Part shown: piece after piece, positions 34,558 to 42,821 of the stretch
Layout of the letters: every line of letters begins with the position of its first letter
Position numbering within the stretch: the first letter of the stretch is position 1
From: CAIYRG01 sp965247505
Lineage (GTDB): Bacteria > Pseudomonadota > Alphaproteobacteria > Micropepsales > Micropepsaceae
DNA length: 64,000 nt
Assembly (NCBI GenBank): GCA_965247505.1
Contig: OZ252020.1
Coordinates: forward strand, 3,658,001-3,722,000
Direction: 5' to 3'
Program-made: the position numbers and the translations under genes
Notes under the pieces: generated by a model
What the model saw: only the letters and a program-made list of their open reading frames with translations
What the model was told of the DNA's origin: nothing
The model's database searches: none

Positions 34558-35826
34558 ATGAGCAAGTCGGGTGGAGGCGAGGCCAAGAACACCCTTTATT
34601 GTTCTTTTTGCGGAAAAAGCCAGCACGAGGTCCGTAAGCTGATTGCGGGCCCGACGGTGTTCATTTGCGATGAATGCGTCGAGTTGTGCATGGAGATTAT
34701 CCGTGAGGAGAACAAGACTTCTTTCATGAAGTCTCGCGAAGGCGTGCCTACGCCGGAAGAGATATTGAAAGTGCTAGACGACTACGTCGTTGGGCAGGAA
34801 CACGCGAAAAAGGTCCTCTCGGTCGCGGTTCACAACCACTACAAGCGCATTAATCACGCGTCCAAATCGGGTGAGGTGGAGCTGGCGAAATCGAACATTT
34901 TGCTGATTGGTCCAACGGGCTGCGGCAAGACACTGCTTGCCCAGACGCTCGCGCGCATTCTTGACGTGCCCTTTACCATGGCGGATGCGACGACGCTCAC
35001 CGAAGCCGGATATGTCGGTGAGGATGTCGAAAACATTATTCTCAAGCTCTTGCAGAACGCCGACTACAACGTAGAGCGTGCTCAACGCGGTATCGTCTAT
35101 ATCGACGAAGTCGATAAAATCAGCCGCAAATCGGACAACCCTTCCATAACCCGTGATGTGTCGGGTGAAGGTGTTCAACAAGCGCTGCTGAAAATCATGG
35201 AAGGTACAGTCGCGTCCGTTCCGCCGCAGGGCGGGAGAAAGCACCCTCAACAGGAATTCCTGCAGGTTGACACGACCAACATCCTTTTCGTTTGCGGCGG
35301 TGCCTTCGCTGGGCTCGAAAAGATTATCTCCTCGCGAACCCATGGTTCCTCTATGGGATTTGGTGCCAATGTCCGGGCGCAGGATGAACGAAATACCGGC
35401 TCGATCCTTCGCGACATCGAGCCAGAAGACCTTTTGAAATTCGGTCTTATCCCGGAATTCATCGGTCGCTTACCAGTTCTTGCGACGCTTGAGGATCTTG
35501 ATAACGACGCATTGGTGGAAATTCTTTCCATGCCGAAGAACGCGCTCGCAAAACAGTATCAGCGTATGTTCGAAATGGAGGGGGTCAAGTTGCGCTTCCA
35601 TGACGACGCTCTGAAGGCGATTGCGGTCAGGGCGATCGGGCGCAAGACCGGCGCCAGAGGGCTGCGCTCAATCCTCGAGGAAATCCTCTTGGATACCATG
35701 TACGAGTTACCAAGCCTTAGCGCTGTTCAGGAAGTTGTGATAACGCCGGATGTGGTTGAGGGGCGTGCACGCCCGCTTTACACCTATAGCGACAAAGCAG
35801 AGACGCGCGAGCAAAACGCTTCTTAG
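34558..35826 (+). CDS. clpX: ATP-dependent Clp protease ATP-binding subunit ClpX
   Basis: A 422-residue AAA+ unfoldase for ClpP. The N-terminal zinc-binding domain has C15, C18, C37 and C40 (YCSFCGK, ICDECVELC). Walker A is GPTGCGKT, Walker B IVYIDEVDKI, the pore loop GYVGED, and sensor 2 lies in GARGLRSILEEILLD; the ClpP-contact IGF-type loop is likely in the segment after FKFGLIPEFIG. ATG 34558 is preferred to GTG 34552 because GAGGAG (34547-34552) overlaps the latter. The 188-bp leader contains a perfect 12-bp palindrome CCGGAGCTCCGG (34463-34474). Confidence 0.97.
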   Translation: MSKSGGGEAKNTLYCSFCGKSQHEVRKLIAGPTVFICDECVELCMEIIREENKTSFMKSREGVPTPEEILKVLDDYVVGQEHAKKVLSVAVHNHYKRINHASKSGEVELAKSNILLIGPTGCGKTLLAQTLARILDVPFTMADATTLTEAGYVGEDVENIILKLLQNADYNVERAQRGIVYIDEVDKISRKSDNPSITRDVSGEGVQQALLKIMEGTVASVPPQGGRKHPQQEFLQVDTTNILFVCGGAFAGLEKIISSRTHGSSMGFGANVRAQDERNTGSILRDIEPEDLLKFGLIPEFIGRLPVLATLEDLDNDALVEILSMPKNALAKQYQRMFEMEGVKLRFHDDALKAIAVRAIGRKTGARGLRSILEEILLDTMYELPSLSAVQEVVITPDVVEGRARPLYTYSDKAETREQNAS

Positions 35827-36025
35827 GTTACCGCCTATCCGATTCGCTGGAATCACCTGAGCGTAGTGCGCTGTACAAGCGACTCTATTTTCTCAATGGG
35901 ACATCCCCCAATATGGTCAGCTAGGCTCCTTAAGATGTGACCATTTCAGCACTGTCCGTCATCAAAACAAATGGGACTGTTGAGCGTGTTTCATAAGGGA
36001 GGATCTGGCTCATCTTTGTTTGATG

Positions 36026-37006
36026 TTAAGCCGCTTGGCGTTGATGGTTCAAGCGGCGGTTTTGGGTGGTCAGTTTTTTGATCCTTTTTCTCTTTTCGAT
36101 GATGGCGGTGTGGCGTCCAAAGTAGGCGTCGGCTGGAGTTACGTTGCCGATGCTCTCGTGGTAGCGTTGGTTGTTGTAGTGATCGACGAAGGCGCTGATC
36201 TGGTTTTCGAGATCGCCGGGTAGATAATAATTTTCAAGCAGGATCCGGTTCTTCAGCGTTTGATGCCAGCGCTCGATCTTGCCCTGGGTTTGCGGGTGAT
36301 ACGGTGCGCCCCGAACGTGATCCATACCGTGGTCCTCGAGCCATTCAGCCAGATCGCCGGAGATATAGGACGAGCCGTTGTCGCTGAGCAGCCTCGGCTT
36401 GTGGACGACATTGGCGCGATTGCAGCCTGAGGCTTCTAGCGCCAACTTCAGTGTTGCCGTCACATCGTCCGCCGTCATGTTGGTGCAGAGCTTCCAAGCA
36501 ATTATGTAGCGGGAATAGTCGTCCAGGATGGTCGACAGGTAAAACCAGCCCCAGCCGATGACCTTGAGATAGGTGAAGTCGGTCTGCCACAGCTGGTTCG
36601 GCGCCGTGGTCTTGTCGCGGAACTCATCGGCTGCCTTGATGACCACGAAAGCGGGGCTGGTGATCAGGCCGTGGGCCTTGAGAAGCCGGTAAACCGAGGC
36701 TTCCGAGACAAAGTAGCCCCTGGTGTCCGTAAACCTGACGGCCAGTTCCCGGGGCGACAGTTGCGTCTCCTCCAGGGCAAGATCGATGATCTGCCCCCGG
36801 ACATCATCCGGGATCCGGTTCCACACCCGGCCCGGGCTGCTGTTGCGATCCTCAAGACCGGCGTCGCCAAAGGCCAGAAAGCGATCGTACCAGCGATAAA
36901 AGGTGGTCTTCGGAATGCCCAGCTTGTCCAAAGTGGACCCGACGCCCAGGTGGGACTGCTCGACCAGGCGGATGATCTCCAGCTTCTCGGATGCGGGATA
37001 CCTCAT
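36026..37006 (-). CDS. IS3-like transposase OrfB (rve integrase core)
   Basis: A 326-residue protein with an N-terminal HTH (LDKLGIPKTTFYRWYDRF) and an rve DDE core: first Asp in LWQTDFTYLKVIG, second in LLSDNGSSYIS, Glu in QTQGKIERWHQTLKNR. The start overlaps the orfA stop by 4 nt in the -1 frame. In orfA a run of eight A on the coding strand (complement of 37032-37039) offers a -1 frameshift site, as in IS3-type elements. Confidence 0.92.
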   Translation of the reverse strand: MRYPASEKLEIIRLVEQSHLGVGSTLDKLGIPKTTFYRWYDRFLAFGDAGLEDRNSSPGRVWNRIPDDVRGQIIDLALEETQLSPRELAVRFTDTRGYFVSEASVYRLLKAHGLITSPAFVVIKAADEFRDKTTAPNQLWQTDFTYLKVIGWGWFYLSTILDDYSRYIIAWKLCTNMTADDVTATLKLALEASGCNRANVVHKPRLLSDNGSSYISGDLAEWLEDHGMDHVRGAPYHPQTQGKIERWHQTLKNRILLENYYLPGDLENQISAFVDHYNNQRYHESIGNVTPADAYFGRHTAIIEKRKRIKKLTTQNRRLNHQRQAA

Positions 37007-37377
37007 TCCTCGCCTCCCCCATGCCCGATCATATTTTTTTTGAGAAGACGGTTCTCCAGCGACAGTTCGGCGACCAACTCCTTCAAGTCGCGCATCTCCT
37101 GGCGCAGGCCTTTAACCTCGCCCGAGGTCGCTTGGCGCCCGGTGTCGCCGGCGAGCCGCTTCTTGCCCGCTTCCAAAAACTCTTTCGACCAGCTGTAATA
37201 CAGACCCTCGGCGATGCCCTCGCGGCGGCACAAGGCGGCGATGCTCTCCTCGCCGCGCAGGCCCGACACCACGATCCGGATCTTCTCATCAGCCGTATAC
37301 TGCTTGCGTGTCTTGCGCCGAATATCCCGAACCGTTCTCTCCGCCGGGTCGTTCTTGCTCATTGATTTCTGTCTCAT
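37003..37377 (-). CDS. IS3-like transposase OrfA (helix-turn-helix)
   Basis: A 124-residue DNA-binding protein: KQYTADEKIRIVVSGLRGEES and IAALCRREGIAEGLYYSW form an HTH_Tnp_1-like fold, followed by a coiled-coil (LRQEMRDLKELVAELSLENRLLKK, given here as the segment from about residue 88 to 112). ATG 37377 has GAAGGGAA upstream. It partners with the overlapping orfB. Confidence 0.88.
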   Translation of the reverse strand: MRQKSMSKNDPAERTVRDIRRKTRKQYTADEKIRIVVSGLRGEESIAALCRREGIAEGLYYSWSKEFLEAGKKRLAGDTGRQATSGEVKGLRQEMRDLKELVAELSLENRLLKKNMIGHGGGEE

Positions 37378-37541
37378 CTTCGTTCCCTTCGGTCACTACG
37401 ATGAGCCAGAAATCCTCCGTTATGCAATTACCTTAATTCGTCCCAAAGGCGCTGACGTCAGACATTCAGCACGAAGACCCTTGTTTACGACTAATTTCCC
37501 ATCTCCCGGCACGGTTACAACAACAATCTCCTCTTTCCTGC

Positions 37542-37573
37542 CTTGAAAGTGCCCGCATCGAAGGCCAACTTAG
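37542..37573 (+). promoter_or_regulatory. Possible heat-shock (sigma-32) promoter of lon
   Basis: CTTGAAA (37542-37548) matches the sigma-32 -35 element; 16 bp later CCAACTT (37565-37571) is a partial match to the alphaproteobacterial -10. It lies about 125 bp before lon, a classical heat-shock gene. The -10 is weak, so this is tentative. Confidence 0.35.
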
Positions 37574-37697
37574 CTCCTGGCGGAGATTCATCGGCTCTGC
37601 TTCCCTATTCCTTATCCAAGGGTAAGGATAATCGATCTACTGCAGGTGGCTCTGGTTTTTCCCGATCTTCCTCTGCGGCGCGGTTAAGGAGCTTAGA

Positions 37698-40148
37698 ATG
37701 GCTGACAAACCCGATTCCGTCCCAACGGATCAAACCCCGCCCACCCCTGCGGTGATCGATGGGCAGTCCTCTGCTGTGCTCCCGCTTCGCGACATCGTTG
37801 TATTCCCTCACATGATCGTGCCGCTGTTTGTGGGTCGCGAAAAATCGGTCCGCGCGCTGGAAGAAGTCATGAAAGAGGAGAAGCAGATACTGCTTCTGAC
37901 TCAGAAGAGCGCGGGCGATGACGACCCAAGCGCCGATGGCCTGTATCGCATTGGAACGCTGGCAACGGTGCTACAGCTCTTGAAATTACCCGACCAAACA
38001 GTACGCGTTTTGGTCGAAGGGAAATCGCGCGCGCAGGTGAAAAGTTTTTCGCCGCGTGCGGACTTTTTCCAGGCTCTTATCGAGCCCGTCAAGGAAGAAG
38101 ATGGTGCAAAGCAAGAAAGTGAAGCGCTTGTTCGCTCCGTTCGGGCCAATTTCGAGAACTATATAAAGCTCAACAAAAAGATTCCCGCCGAGACATTGGC
38201 TTCGGTTGCGCAGATCGAGGAGCCTGGCAAGCTGGCAGACACAGTTGCGTCGCACCTCATGGTAAAAATCTCCGATCGGCAGCAGCTCTTGGAGGCGCTC
38301 AATACGCGGGACCGTCTTGAGCGCGTCCTTGGTCTTATTGAGGGCGAGATCGGCGTCATGCAGGTCGAGCGCAAGATCAGAAGCCGCGTAAAACGTCAGA
38401 TGGAAAAGACGCAGCGTGAATATTATCTGAACGAGCAACTTAAGGCGATCCAGAAAGAGTTGGGTGAGGGCGAAGAAGGTCGTGATGAACTGAGCGAGCT
38501 TGAGGATAAAATTAAAAAGACGAAGTTCTCCAAAGAGGCGCGTGAGAAATGCGTTGCCGAGATGAAAAAACTCCGGCAGATGAGTCCCATGTCGGCCGAA
38601 GCAACGGTTGTACGCAACTATCTCGATTGGATGCTGTCTGTGCCCTGGGGCAAGCGCACGAGGGTTAAGAAGGATATTGTACGCGCTGAGGAGATCTTAA
38701 ACGAAGACCATTACGGCCTAGACAAAGTTAAAGAGCGCATCATCGAATATCTCGCGGTGCAGCAACGCGCCAAAAAGATGAAGGGACCGATACTGTGCCT
38801 GGTTGGGCCTCCTGGCGTCGGCAAGACGTCGTTGGGCAAATCAGTCGCGCGCGCGACAGGCCGGGAATTCGTGCGTATGAGCCTCGGTGGCATCCGCGAT
38901 GAAGCGGAAATCCGTGGTCATCGGCGCACCTATATCGGTTCTATGCCCGGCAAGATTATCCAGTCCATGAAGAAGGCCAAAGCAGCCAATCCGCTTTTTC
39001 TTCTGGACGAGGTCGATAAGCTAGGTGCCGATTGGCGTGGAGATCCTTCGGCGGCGTTGCTCGAAGTGTTGGATCCTGAACAAAATCACTCCTTTAACGA
39101 CCACTATCTAGAAGTTGATTTTGATCTTTCGGATGTCATGTTCATCACGACAGCCAACACGCTACGCATGCCGCAGCCATTGTTGGACCGCATGGAGATC
39201 ATTCGCATCCCCGGATATACCGAGGATGAAAAAGTTGAGATCGCAAAACGGCATCTTATTTCCAAACTGGTTAGCGCCCATGGCCTCAAAGAAAGCGAAT
39301 GGTCCATCGACGATGACGCTTTGCGCGGATTAATTCGCTACTACACGCGCGAAGCCGGCGTTCGCAATCTTGAGCGAGAACTCGCAAACCTCGCGCGTAA
39401 AGCCGTGAAGGAAATTGTTTCCGGCAATGTGAAAAAAATTAACTTCACGCTTAAGAACTACGAAGACTTTGCCGGTATTCGCAAATTCCGTTACGGCGAA
39501 TTGGAGGGCGAAGATCAGGTCGGGGCCGTCACCGGTCTGGCTTGGACGGAGTTTGGCGGTGAGACGCTGACCATCGAATCCGTGATGGTACCGGGCAAAG
39601 GTCGGTTCCAGGCCACCGGAACGCTCGGTGACGTCATGAAGGAATCAATTGATGCCGCACGTTCCTATGTGCGCTCGAAGGCACTTACTTACGGTATAAA
39701 ACCGCCCATTTTTGACAAACGTGACATCCATGTTCACGTGCCGGAAGGGGCAACGCCCAAGGACGGACCGTCGGCGGGCATTGCGATGGCGACTTCGATC
39801 GTTTCCGTGTTCACGGGAATTCCTGTGCGCCGCGAAGTTGCGATGACCGGCGAACTCACTTTGCGCGGTAGGGTGCTTCCCATTGGCGGGTTGAAGGAAA
39901 AACTCTTGGCTGCGCTGAGGGCTGGCCTGGAAACGGTCATCATTCCATCTGATAACGAGAAGGATCTGGCCGATATCCCGGACAATGTGAAAAATGGCCT
40001 CAAAATCATCCCGGTTTCAAACATGGAGGAGGTGCTGAAAATCGCCATTGTGCGCCAGCCCATCCCGATTGATTGGGAAGAGCCCGAAGATGTGAACCCC
40101 TCACCGGTAAACAACGACGCAGAGGAGAATCAGGTCGTTACGCATTAG
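37698..40148 (+). CDS. lon: ATP-dependent protease La
   Basis: An 816-residue LonA: N-terminal substrate-binding domain (LPLRDIVVFPHMIVPLFVGR), a long coiled-coil linker (RVKRQMEKTQREYYLNEQLK), AAA+ module with Walker A GPPGVGKT and Walker B LFLLDEVDKLG, and the C-terminal serine protease with the Ser-Lys dyad (serine in KDGPSAGIAMA, lysine in GGLKEKLLAALRAG). It degrades misfolded and regulatory proteins. Length and order after clpX are typical of Alphaproteobacteria. The start is ATG with AAGGAG upstream. Confidence 0.97.
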   Translation: MADKPDSVPTDQTPPTPAVIDGQSSAVLPLRDIVVFPHMIVPLFVGREKSVRALEEVMKEEKQILLLTQKSAGDDDPSADGLYRIGTLATVLQLLKLPDQTVRVLVEGKSRAQVKSFSPRADFFQALIEPVKEEDGAKQESEALVRSVRANFENYIKLNKKIPAETLASVAQIEEPGKLADTVASHLMVKISDRQQLLEALNTRDRLERVLGLIEGEIGVMQVERKIRSRVKRQMEKTQREYYLNEQLKAIQKELGEGEEGRDELSELEDKIKKTKFSKEAREKCVAEMKKLRQMSPMSAEATVVRNYLDWMLSVPWGKRTRVKKDIVRAEEILNEDHYGLDKVKERIIEYLAVQQRAKKMKGPILCLVGPPGVGKTSLGKSVARATGREFVRMSLGGIRDEAEIRGHRRTYIGSMPGKIIQSMKKAKAANPLFLLDEVDKLGADWRGDPSAALLEVLDPEQNHSFNDHYLEVDFDLSDVMFITTANTLRMPQPLLDRMEIIRIPGYTEDEKVEIAKRHLISKLVSAHGLKESEWSIDDDALRGLIRYYTREAGVRNLERELANLARKAVKEIVSGNVKKINFTLKNYEDFAGIRKFRYGELEGEDQVGAVTGLAWTEFGGETLTIESVMVPGKGRFQATGTLGDVMKESIDAARSYVRSKALTYGIKPPIFDKRDIHVHVPEGATPKDGPSAGIAMATSIVSVFTGIPVRREVAMTGELTLRGRVLPIGGLKEKLLAALRAGLETVIIPSDNEKDLADIPDNVKNGLKIIPVSNMEEVLKIAIVRQPIPIDWEEPEDVNPSPVNNDAEENQVVTH

Positions 40149-40189
40149 TATTTCCCGTAACGCCTTGATTTAGAAAAGTAATTTGTTTT

Positions 40190-40228
40190 GGCCCCGCGCA
40201 TGTTTCGTGGGGTCAATTCGTTTTAGCT
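40190..40228 (+). terminator. Rho-independent terminator after lon
   Basis: A 9-bp stem GGCCCCGCG (40190-40198) / CGTGGGGTC (40206-40214) with two G-T wobbles and a 7-nt loop, followed by AATTCGTTTTA. It lies 41 bp after the lon stop. Confidence 0.65.
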
Positions 40229-40358
40229 GAGCAGGTTACCCCCAATTTTCCGCGGAAACAGTGGATTTTCGTGCATCTTTCTTTGACGAGAGGAGAGCCG
40301 CCGCCGTACAATTTTGATTCTACGGGGTAGGGCCCGCCCCGGTAAAAGGAGAACGCCC

Positions 40359-40637
40359 GTGAACAAAAATGATGTAGTTAACCAATTGTCCGAGCGGACC
40401 GGTCTTTCAAAGGCGGATTCGCAGAAGGCGGTCGATGGAATATTCGATCTCGTCACAGATTCACTGAAATCCGGCGAAGAAGTTCGTATTAGCGGTTTTG
40501 GTGTTTTTGTCGTTTCGAATCGTGCAGGTGGCAAGGGTCGAAATCCGCAGACCGGCGAAGAGATCACAATTAAGCCATCGCGCGCAGCGCGGTTCCGGGC
40601 TGGAAAGCCCCTAAAGGACGCGCTTAACCCGTCCTAA
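40359..40637 (+). CDS. hup: DNA-binding protein HU
   Basis: A 92-residue histone-like nucleoid protein. It starts MNKNDVVNQLSERTGLSKADSQKAV (residues 1-25, helix pair), then VRISGFGVFVVSNRAGGKGRN and the beta-arm RNPQTGEEI with the DNA-intercalating proline, and ends RFRAGKPLKDALN. The start is GTG 40359 with AAAGGAG 7 nt upstream; the longer frame from 40314 is non-conserved. HU after lon is a common bacterial order. The stop codon lies in the loop of a small hairpin. Confidence 0.95.
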   Translation: MNKNDVVNQLSERTGLSKADSQKAVDGIFDLVTDSLKSGEEVRISGFGVFVVSNRAGGKGRNPQTGEEITIKPSRAARFRAGKPLKDALNPS

Positions 40638-40645
40638 AGGACGGG
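40628..40645 (+). terminator. Hairpin spanning the hup stop codon
   Basis: CCCGTCCT (40628-40635) and AGGACGGG (40638-40645) are perfectly complementary, with the stop codon TAA at their junction. The flanking GCTTAACCCGT is also duplicated after the hairpin. No T-run follows, so termination would be inefficient; an RNA-stabilising role is possible. Confidence 0.4.
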
Positions 40646-40732
40646 CTTAACCCGTAACGGCTTAGGTGAAGCTTTGGGTTTCGTACCTATCGGAGCCCGT
40701 TCGGGTATGCGCTGTGTGCGCTGCTATCGGAT

Positions 40733-40757
40733 ATGGCCCCGGAAAGGGGCTATTTCT
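40733..40757 (+). terminator. Possible terminator before tRNA-Val
   Basis: GCCCC (40736-40740) and GGGGC (40746-40750) pair around GGAAA, followed by TATTTCT. It is short but positioned to end hup transcription before tRNA-Val. Confidence 0.4.
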
Positions 40758-40807
40758 GGTGGCTGCCCAATTCCCAACTGTGTTAGACGAAACGAGTATT
40801 GCCCTTA

Positions 40808-40883
40808 GGGCGGTTAGCTCAGCTGGTAGAGCACTTCGTTTACACCGAAGGGGTCGGCGGTTCGAAACCGTCACCGCCCACCA
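40808..40883 (+). tRNA. tRNA-Val(UAC)
   Basis: A 76-nt tRNA: acceptor GGGCGGT/ACCGCCC, D-arm GCTCAGCTGGTAGAGC, anticodon stem CTTCG/CGAAG with loop TTTACAC (anticodon TAC), T-loop TTCGAAA, encoded CCA. Confidence 0.96.
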
Positions 40884-40945
40884 GTTCAGTTGACGTTCAT
40901 GGTAAGGGGCGTAGTCAGTCATTGGTAATTGGGAGGTCTTCCGCC

Positions 40946-41416
40946 ATGGGCATGATAGCGAAATGTGTTGCGTGTGCCGGTTTGTTTCTTGCCCTGACCG
41001 CCTGTGGAGGTGGCAGGACATTTGAATCCCCCAATGCCGCTATGGAGCGCAACATCGCGCTGGGCTTATTGCTGGAATATGACTCCAACCAGGATCAGTT
41101 GCTTTCGGGGGCAGAATTTGAAAATGCCCTTCGAGAAGACTTTTTGGCCTTAGACCGCAACGCCGACGGCGCCCTCGATCGTGTCGAAGTGAGCACCGAA
41201 AATGATCGGCGCTGGCAACAAAGTGGGAGTACCTCCACCCCCCTGATTGACTGGAATACAGATGGTTTTGTGGATTTTGCGGAGTTTACCGCAACTTTGC
41301 ATTCGACCTTCGCGCAGATGGATGAGGATGACGATGGAGATTTAAGTGCCGAAGAGCTGGCAATCACCGAAAATAGGGGTCCGCGCCGTGCCGCTGGGCC
41401 AGGTGCGCCAGGGTAA
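40946..41416 (+). CDS. EF-hand lipoprotein
   Basis: A 156-residue protein beginning MGMIAKCVACAGLFLALTAC, a lipoprotein signal peptide with lipobox LTAC, so it should be acylated and held in the inner or outer membrane facing the periplasm. Four EF-hand-like calcium loops follow: DSNQDQLLSGAEFE, DRNADGALDRVEV, DWNTDGFVDFAEF and DEDDDGDLSAEEL; the last three have the D-x-D/N-x-D-G pattern and the closing Glu. ATG 40946 has GGGAGG upstream; the longer frame from 40799 simply reads through tRNA-Val. The second EF-hand gene downstream is a paralogue. Calcium binding is inferred; function is unknown. Confidence 0.85.
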   Translation: MGMIAKCVACAGLFLALTACGGGRTFESPNAAMERNIALGLLLEYDSNQDQLLSGAEFENALREDFLALDRNADGALDRVEVSTENDRRWQQSGSTSTPLIDWNTDGFVDFAEFTATLHSTFAQMDEDDDGDLSAEELAITENRGPRRAAGPGAPG

Positions 41417-41467
41417 GCGGCTAATCGCAGACGAAGGGTATTTCGATTAAAGTGAGAGAAGAACCAT

Positions 41468-41489
41468 GATGGCCTGGATTTTGGCCATC
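41468..41489. repeat. Inverted repeat between the EF-hand genes
   Basis: GATGGCC (41468-41474) and GGCCATC (41483-41489) form a perfect 7-bp stem with an 8-nt loop, 60 bp before the second EF-hand start. It may be a weak attenuator between the two genes. Confidence 0.5.
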
Positions 41490-41549
41490 GCCGGCATATC
41501 TGGCGTTGGGTTGGCAAATCGGGCTATTCTCTGTCTTCTGGAGGCCACA

Positions 41550-42083
41550 ATGCATCGTTTGGTGAATTTTATAGGCATTTTTTGCGCCGTTGCGCTAAGC
41601 AGTACTTTGCCCGCGTCCGCGCAATATCTGCCGCCAACGGCCAATCTTTTATTGCGATATGACGTTGACCAGGACGGTTCTGTCTCTAGCGCCGAAGTGG
41701 TTTCCGGAGTCAATGCCGACTACGCGCTAGCAGATTCCGACGGCAGTAATTGTATTTCGGGGCAGGAAATACGCAGTGAAAACGACCGTCGCCTCAGTCG
41801 TGACGGTGGGGTGGCGAGCCCGATAGTCGATTGGAACCTGGATGGTTGCGTTAACATGAACGAGTTCGGTAGCTCGATACGTAGCTATTTCAGCTACGCA
41901 GACAGGTCTGGAGACGGCCAGGTGAGTACTGCCGAGTTGTCCGGGCCGTCTATGCCGCTCACGCTCCCGACGCGTAATCCCCGGGCGCGGACGGCGCTAC
42001 CACCCCAAAATGGAACCGGCACCATTGACTATGATCCCGATGGGACCAGACCGGGCGGTACGGATGCCTTTGGTAATTTCTAG
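41550..42083 (+). CDS. Exported EF-hand protein, paralogue of the preceding lipoprotein
   Basis: A 177-residue protein with a Sec signal peptide (MHRLVNFIGIFCAVALSS, predicted cleavage after TLPASA). Four EF-hand-like loops: DVDQDGSVSSAEV, DSDGSNCISGQEI, DWNLDGCVNMNEF and DRSGDGQVSTAEL; the second is irregular. It shares SENDRR and DWN-x-DG-x-V with the upstream lipoprotein in the same order, so the two arose by duplication. The C-terminal 40 residues are Pro/Gly/Asp-rich and may hold a further degenerate loop (DYDPDG). ATG 41550 has GGAGG 5 nt upstream; an upstream in-frame ATG at 41466 would add a second hydrophobic stretch. Function unknown. Confidence 0.83.
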   Translation: MHRLVNFIGIFCAVALSSTLPASAQYLPPTANLLLRYDVDQDGSVSSAEVVSGVNADYALADSDGSNCISGQEIRSENDRRLSRDGGVASPIVDWNLDGCVNMNEFGSSIRSYFSYADRSGDGQVSTAELSGPSMPLTLPTRNPRARTALPPQNGTGTIDYDPDGTRPGGTDAFGNF

Positions 42084-42194
42084 CCTTCCCGTCGCCCTTT
42101 AATGCGCCGAGAGTCTGCAGCTTGACACTCTGTAGGCATGCCCCTTACATCGGCGCACTTTTTCCGCGTCGCTCGCCTGTTCGGGCGCGGCTGC

Positions 42195-42271
42195 GGGGGC
42201 GTAGCTCAGTTGGTTAGAGTGTCGGCCTGTCACGCCGAAGGTCGCGGGTTCGAGCCCCGTCGCTCCCGCCA
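42195..42271 (+). tRNA. tRNA-Asp(GUC)
   Basis: A 77-nt tRNA: acceptor GGGGGCG/CGCTCCC with one G-T pair, D-arm GCTCAGTTGGTTAGAGT, anticodon stem TCGGC/GCCGA with loop CTGTCAC (anticodon GTC), T-loop TTCGAGC, discriminator G as expected for Asp, encoded CCA. Confidence 0.96.
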
Positions 42272-42455
42272 TTTTTACATGGCGAAGTTCAGTAAAACGC
42301 CTTTCATTCGGCGTCGAATCTTGCTCTAAAGCCCGCGTTGCGAGCGCGGAGCCGGCAACTATACGGCGCCGCGAATTCGGACCCGGAAATGACCTCGCGC
42401 GTCGCGAAATAAAACGGCGGCACTTTGGCCCGGGTTCACATTGGTGGCGGGTTAG
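42272..42455. other. Leader region of the nuo operon
   Basis: 184 bp between tRNA-Asp and nuoA. A small inverted repeat ACGCC/GGCGT (around 42297-42314) may end the tRNA transcript. The nuo promoter should be here, but I see no clear -35/-10 pair. Confidence 0.5.
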
Positions 42456-42821
42456 ATGGACGGTTTTCTTCTCGAATATCTCCCAGTTTTATTGTTCATG
42501 GCTATCGCCGTCAGCTTAGGCGCTGCGTTGATTGCGGTTCCGCTTTTGGTTGCGCCGGCAAAGCCCGACCCGGAGAAATTGTCGGCCTATGAATGCGGCT
42601 TCAACGCGTTTGACGACGCCAGGATGAAATTCGACGTCCGCTTCTATCTTGTCGCCATACTCTTCATCATTTTCGATCTTGAAGTTGCGTTTCTCTTTCC
42701 CTGGGCTGTTTCCCTGAAAGAAACCGGAACATTCGGTTTCTGGTCGATGGTGGCGTTTCTGGGAATTCTCACCATTGGTTTCATATATGAATGGAAGAAG
42801 GGAGCGCTCGAATGGGAGTAA
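42456..42821 (+). CDS. nuoA: NADH-quinone oxidoreductase subunit A
   Basis: A 121-residue membrane subunit of complex I with three transmembrane helices (about residues 8-30, 63-85, 90-110). The first loop has KLSAYECGFNAFDDARMKFDVRFY, the conserved cysteine-containing TMH1-2 loop near the quinone site (given here as two blocks, SAYECGF and MKFDVRFY). It is the first gene of the 14-subunit operon, and its end overlaps nuoB by 10 nt. Confidence 0.97.
   Translation: MDGFLLEYLPVLLFMAIAVSLGAALIAVPLLVAPAKPDPEKLSAYECGFNAFDDARMKFDVRFYLVAILFIIFDLEVAFLFPWAVSLKETGTFGFWSMVAFLGILTIGFIYEWKKGALEWE

Larger units (their letters stand above)
35953..37464 (-). mobile_element. IS3-like two-ORF insertion sequence with 8-bp target duplication
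   Basis: A 1512-bp element between clpX and lon. Its ends begin TGTCCGTC (left) and, on the other strand, TGTCTGAC (right); similar sequence continues inward, e.g. GGAGGAT and TGGCTCATC are shared by both ends. It is flanked by an exact 8-bp direct repeat TTCAGCAC (35945-35952, 37465-37472). The two frames are of IS3-type orfA/orfB design, but 8 bp is longer than the 3-5 bp usual for that family. Both frames are intact. The IS lies 233 bp upstream of lon. Confidence 0.9.

Noticed and set aside
40799..40945. N-terminal extension of the first EF-hand frame reading LAQLVEHFVYTEG
   Set aside because: It is translated tRNA-Val; the real start with signal peptide and ribosome site is at 40946.
42138..42329. 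Open frame reading GVAQLVRVSACHAEGRGF
   Set aside because: It is translated tRNA-Asp sequence, a common spurious annotation.
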